Source: Pseudomonadota bacterium (lineage in GTDB: Bacteria; Pseudomonadota; Gammaproteobacteria; Burkholderiales; SG8-39). Taken from it: a DNA stretch of 9,395 nucleotides. Positions 8,611 to 9,395 of the stretch are shown piece by piece. The translations under genes were made by a program, and so were the position numbers. The notes beneath the pieces are model-generated. The model ran no database searches and was not told the origin of the DNA. It saw only the letters and a list, made by a program, of their open reading frames with translations. The DNA is taken from NCBI GenBank assembly GCA_021847125.1, contig JAJZUK010000019.1:1-9395 (forward strand). The letters are read 5' to 3'. Each line of letters starts with the position of its first letter. Positions within the stretch are counted from its first letter, which is position 1.

Positions 8611-9096
8611 CTACTTGACGCTATCGAGCTCTTTTTTCAGCGCCGCAATATTCTTCTCGTGCCGCTCAACGTCGTCCTTGTAGGGCTGCAAGCGGTCCAG
8701 CACCCGCTGGTAGTTCTTTTCGTTGCCGCTGCGCACCGATTCCTGCTGGGCGAGGTCGGCCTTCGCTTTTTCCAGCGCCTTCTCCTCGCTGCTGAGCTCG
8801 TCCACCAGGATGCGCCGCCGGGCTTCATCGCGGCTTTTTTGCGCGCCCGGATCGACCTTGGGAAAACCCGATGGCGAAGGCGCGGACGCGGCCGCGCGCG
8901 GCGGGATCGCAGGAACCACCGAAATCTCGCGCATCACCAAGGTGCAGCTCTTGCCCTTGGTTTCTTCCTTGATGTTGGTATAGGTGGCGCGGCCGTTCGC
9001 GTCCAGGCACTTGAACGTATCGCCCCACGCCGGCAACGACAGCGCGCCGCTTAACAGGGCGGCCGTTCCTAGATATTCGAGGCTGCGACGGACCAT
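8611..9096 (-). CDS. Secreted DUF4124 protein with C-terminal coiled coil
   Basis: A 161-residue protein of unknown function. The N-terminus is a signal peptide: basic MVRRS, a hydrophobic core to about 21, and a likely signal peptidase I site after AWG at 23-25, so the mature protein should be periplasmic. The next segment, TFKCLDANGRATYTN (27-41), is a typical DUF4124 start. Cys30 and Cys51 are the only cysteines and could form a disulfide. A proline/alanine/serine-rich linker (about 62-85) leads to a charged helical region (about 88-160) with heptad-like spacing, probably a coiled coil. It sits between glnA and ntrB on the same strand, an arrangement I recall from many betaproteobacteria, so it may be co-transcribed with ntrBC. 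A direct role in nitrogen sensing is not shown. No strong ribosome site is seen before the ATG at 9096. Confidence 0.85.
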   Translation of the reverse strand: MVRRSLEYLGTAALLSGALSLPAWGDTFKCLDANGRATYTNIKEETKGKSCTLVMREISVVPAIPPRAAASAPSPSGFPKVDPGAQKSRDEARRRILVDELSSEEKALEKAKADLAQQESVRSGNEKNYQRVLDRLQPYKDDVERHEKNIAALKKELDSVK

Positions 9097-9125
9097 GAGA
9101 CCAAAGCCATTGAGAAGGAAGTTTA

Positions 9126-9154
9126 AGTCTATGCCAATATCAGGCTGATTTCAA
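9126..9154 (-). promoter_or_regulatory. Candidate sigma70 promoter of the DUF4124-ntrB-ntrC unit
   Basis: On the minus strand TTGAAA (9149-9154) and TAGACT (9126-9131) are separated by exactly 17 bp. The -35 matches the consensus at five of six positions and the -10 at four of six. It lies between the glnA terminator and the DUF4124 start, giving a short leader of about 23 bases. It would allow basal ntrBC expression independent of glnA. No -24/-12 sigma54 motif was seen in this gap. Confidence 0.45.
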
Positions 9155-9218
9155 ATCGCTTTTGGGCGCGCTTCCGGCTCGGCCGATACTGCCGCCCAAC
9201 ACGGTCCTCGGGCGGGAT

Positions 9219-9247
9219 AAAAAAAGGCGGGACTAGCCCGCCTTTTT
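9219..9247 (-). terminator. Strong, bidirectional-looking terminator of glnA
   Basis: Seven A, then GGCGGG (9226-9231), the loop ACTAG and CCCGCC (9237-9242), then five T. The 6-bp G/C stem extends through A-T pairs to 11 bp. On the minus strand it lies 16 bp past the glnA stop and is followed by a T-run, so it should end most glnA transcripts. The mirrored A and T runs would let it work in both directions. Confidence 0.85.
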
Positions 9248-9263
9248 CCGCCGCAACAGCCGA

Positions 9264-9395
9264 TCAGCAGCTGTAGTACATGTCGAACTCGAGCGGATGG
9301 GTGGTCATGCGGAACTTGGTGACCTCCTCCATCTTGAGTGCGAGGTAGGCATCGAGCATGCCTTCCGAGAACACGCCGCCGCGAGTCAGGAACTC
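9264..9395 (-). CDS. glnA: Glutamine synthetase type I, C-terminal 43 residues (5' part outside window)
   Basis: Only the last 43 codons and the stop fall inside the window. The peptide starts [20 protein letters not shown], continues [17 protein letters not shown] and ends DMYYSC, the standard C-terminus of proteobacterial GlnA (E. coli ends HPVEFELYYSV). The enzyme makes glutamine from glutamate, ammonia and ATP in the cytoplasm as a dodecamer. The active site and the adenylylated tyrosine lie upstream of the window edge, so its regulation by adenylylation cannot be checked here. Its position ahead of ntrB and ntrC is the classic nitrogen-control arrangement. Confidence 0.96.
   Translation of the reverse strand, partial: EFLTRGGVFSEGMLDAYLALKMEEVTKFRMTTHPLEFDMYYSC

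Noticed and set aside
7924..9054. A 376-codon open frame on the plus strand opposite ntrB and the DUF4124 gene
   Set aside because: It spans two well-supported genes and their gap on the other strand and shows no protein family features.

Overview
The window is ordinary, high-GC chromosomal DNA from a proteobacterium, most likely a betaproteobacterium. The best pointer is the gene order glnA, a small secreted DUF4124 protein, ntrB, ntrC, which I recognise as typical of Betaproteobacteria. The protein types fit: an OpdA-type M3 peptidase, an ExoIII of the kind seen in Neisseria and other beta/alphaproteobacteria, and malate synthase A. I cannot resolve family or genus. Coding density is high. 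There is no tRNA, rRNA, CRISPR array, insertion sequence or phage gene, and no sign of recent transfer.

Left part (1-4197, plus strand): the 3' end of a FixL-type sensor histidine kinase and its FixJ-type response regulator overlap by ATGA. After a 79-bp gap with a GC-rich hairpin come oligopeptidase A (prlC) and, 11 bp later, exodeoxyribonuclease III (xthA). prlC and xthA are probably co-transcribed.

Middle (4198-5984): malate synthase A (aceB) lies on the minus strand, convergent with xthA. A perfect hairpin between them has a T-run only in the aceB direction. The 143 bp upstream of aceB hold a terminator-like hairpin for ntrC, a possible sigma70 promoter and a set of ATTC/GAAT half-sites over its -35 box. 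This is the densest non-coding region of the window.

Right part (5985-9395, minus strand): the nitrogen-control cluster reads glnA (only its last 43 codons are inside), a strong terminator, a candidate promoter, the DUF4124 protein, ntrB and ntrC. NtrB and NtrC sense and respond to nitrogen status through PII proteins, and glnA is their classic target. The DUF4124 protein has a signal peptide and a coiled coil, so it would act in the envelope; its link to nitrogen control is unexplained.

I did not find a clearly new system. The best leads are the DUF4124 protein, the aceB control region, and the hairpins upstream of ntrC and prlC. The longest gene-free stretch is 167 bp (9097-9263), and its contents are annotated.
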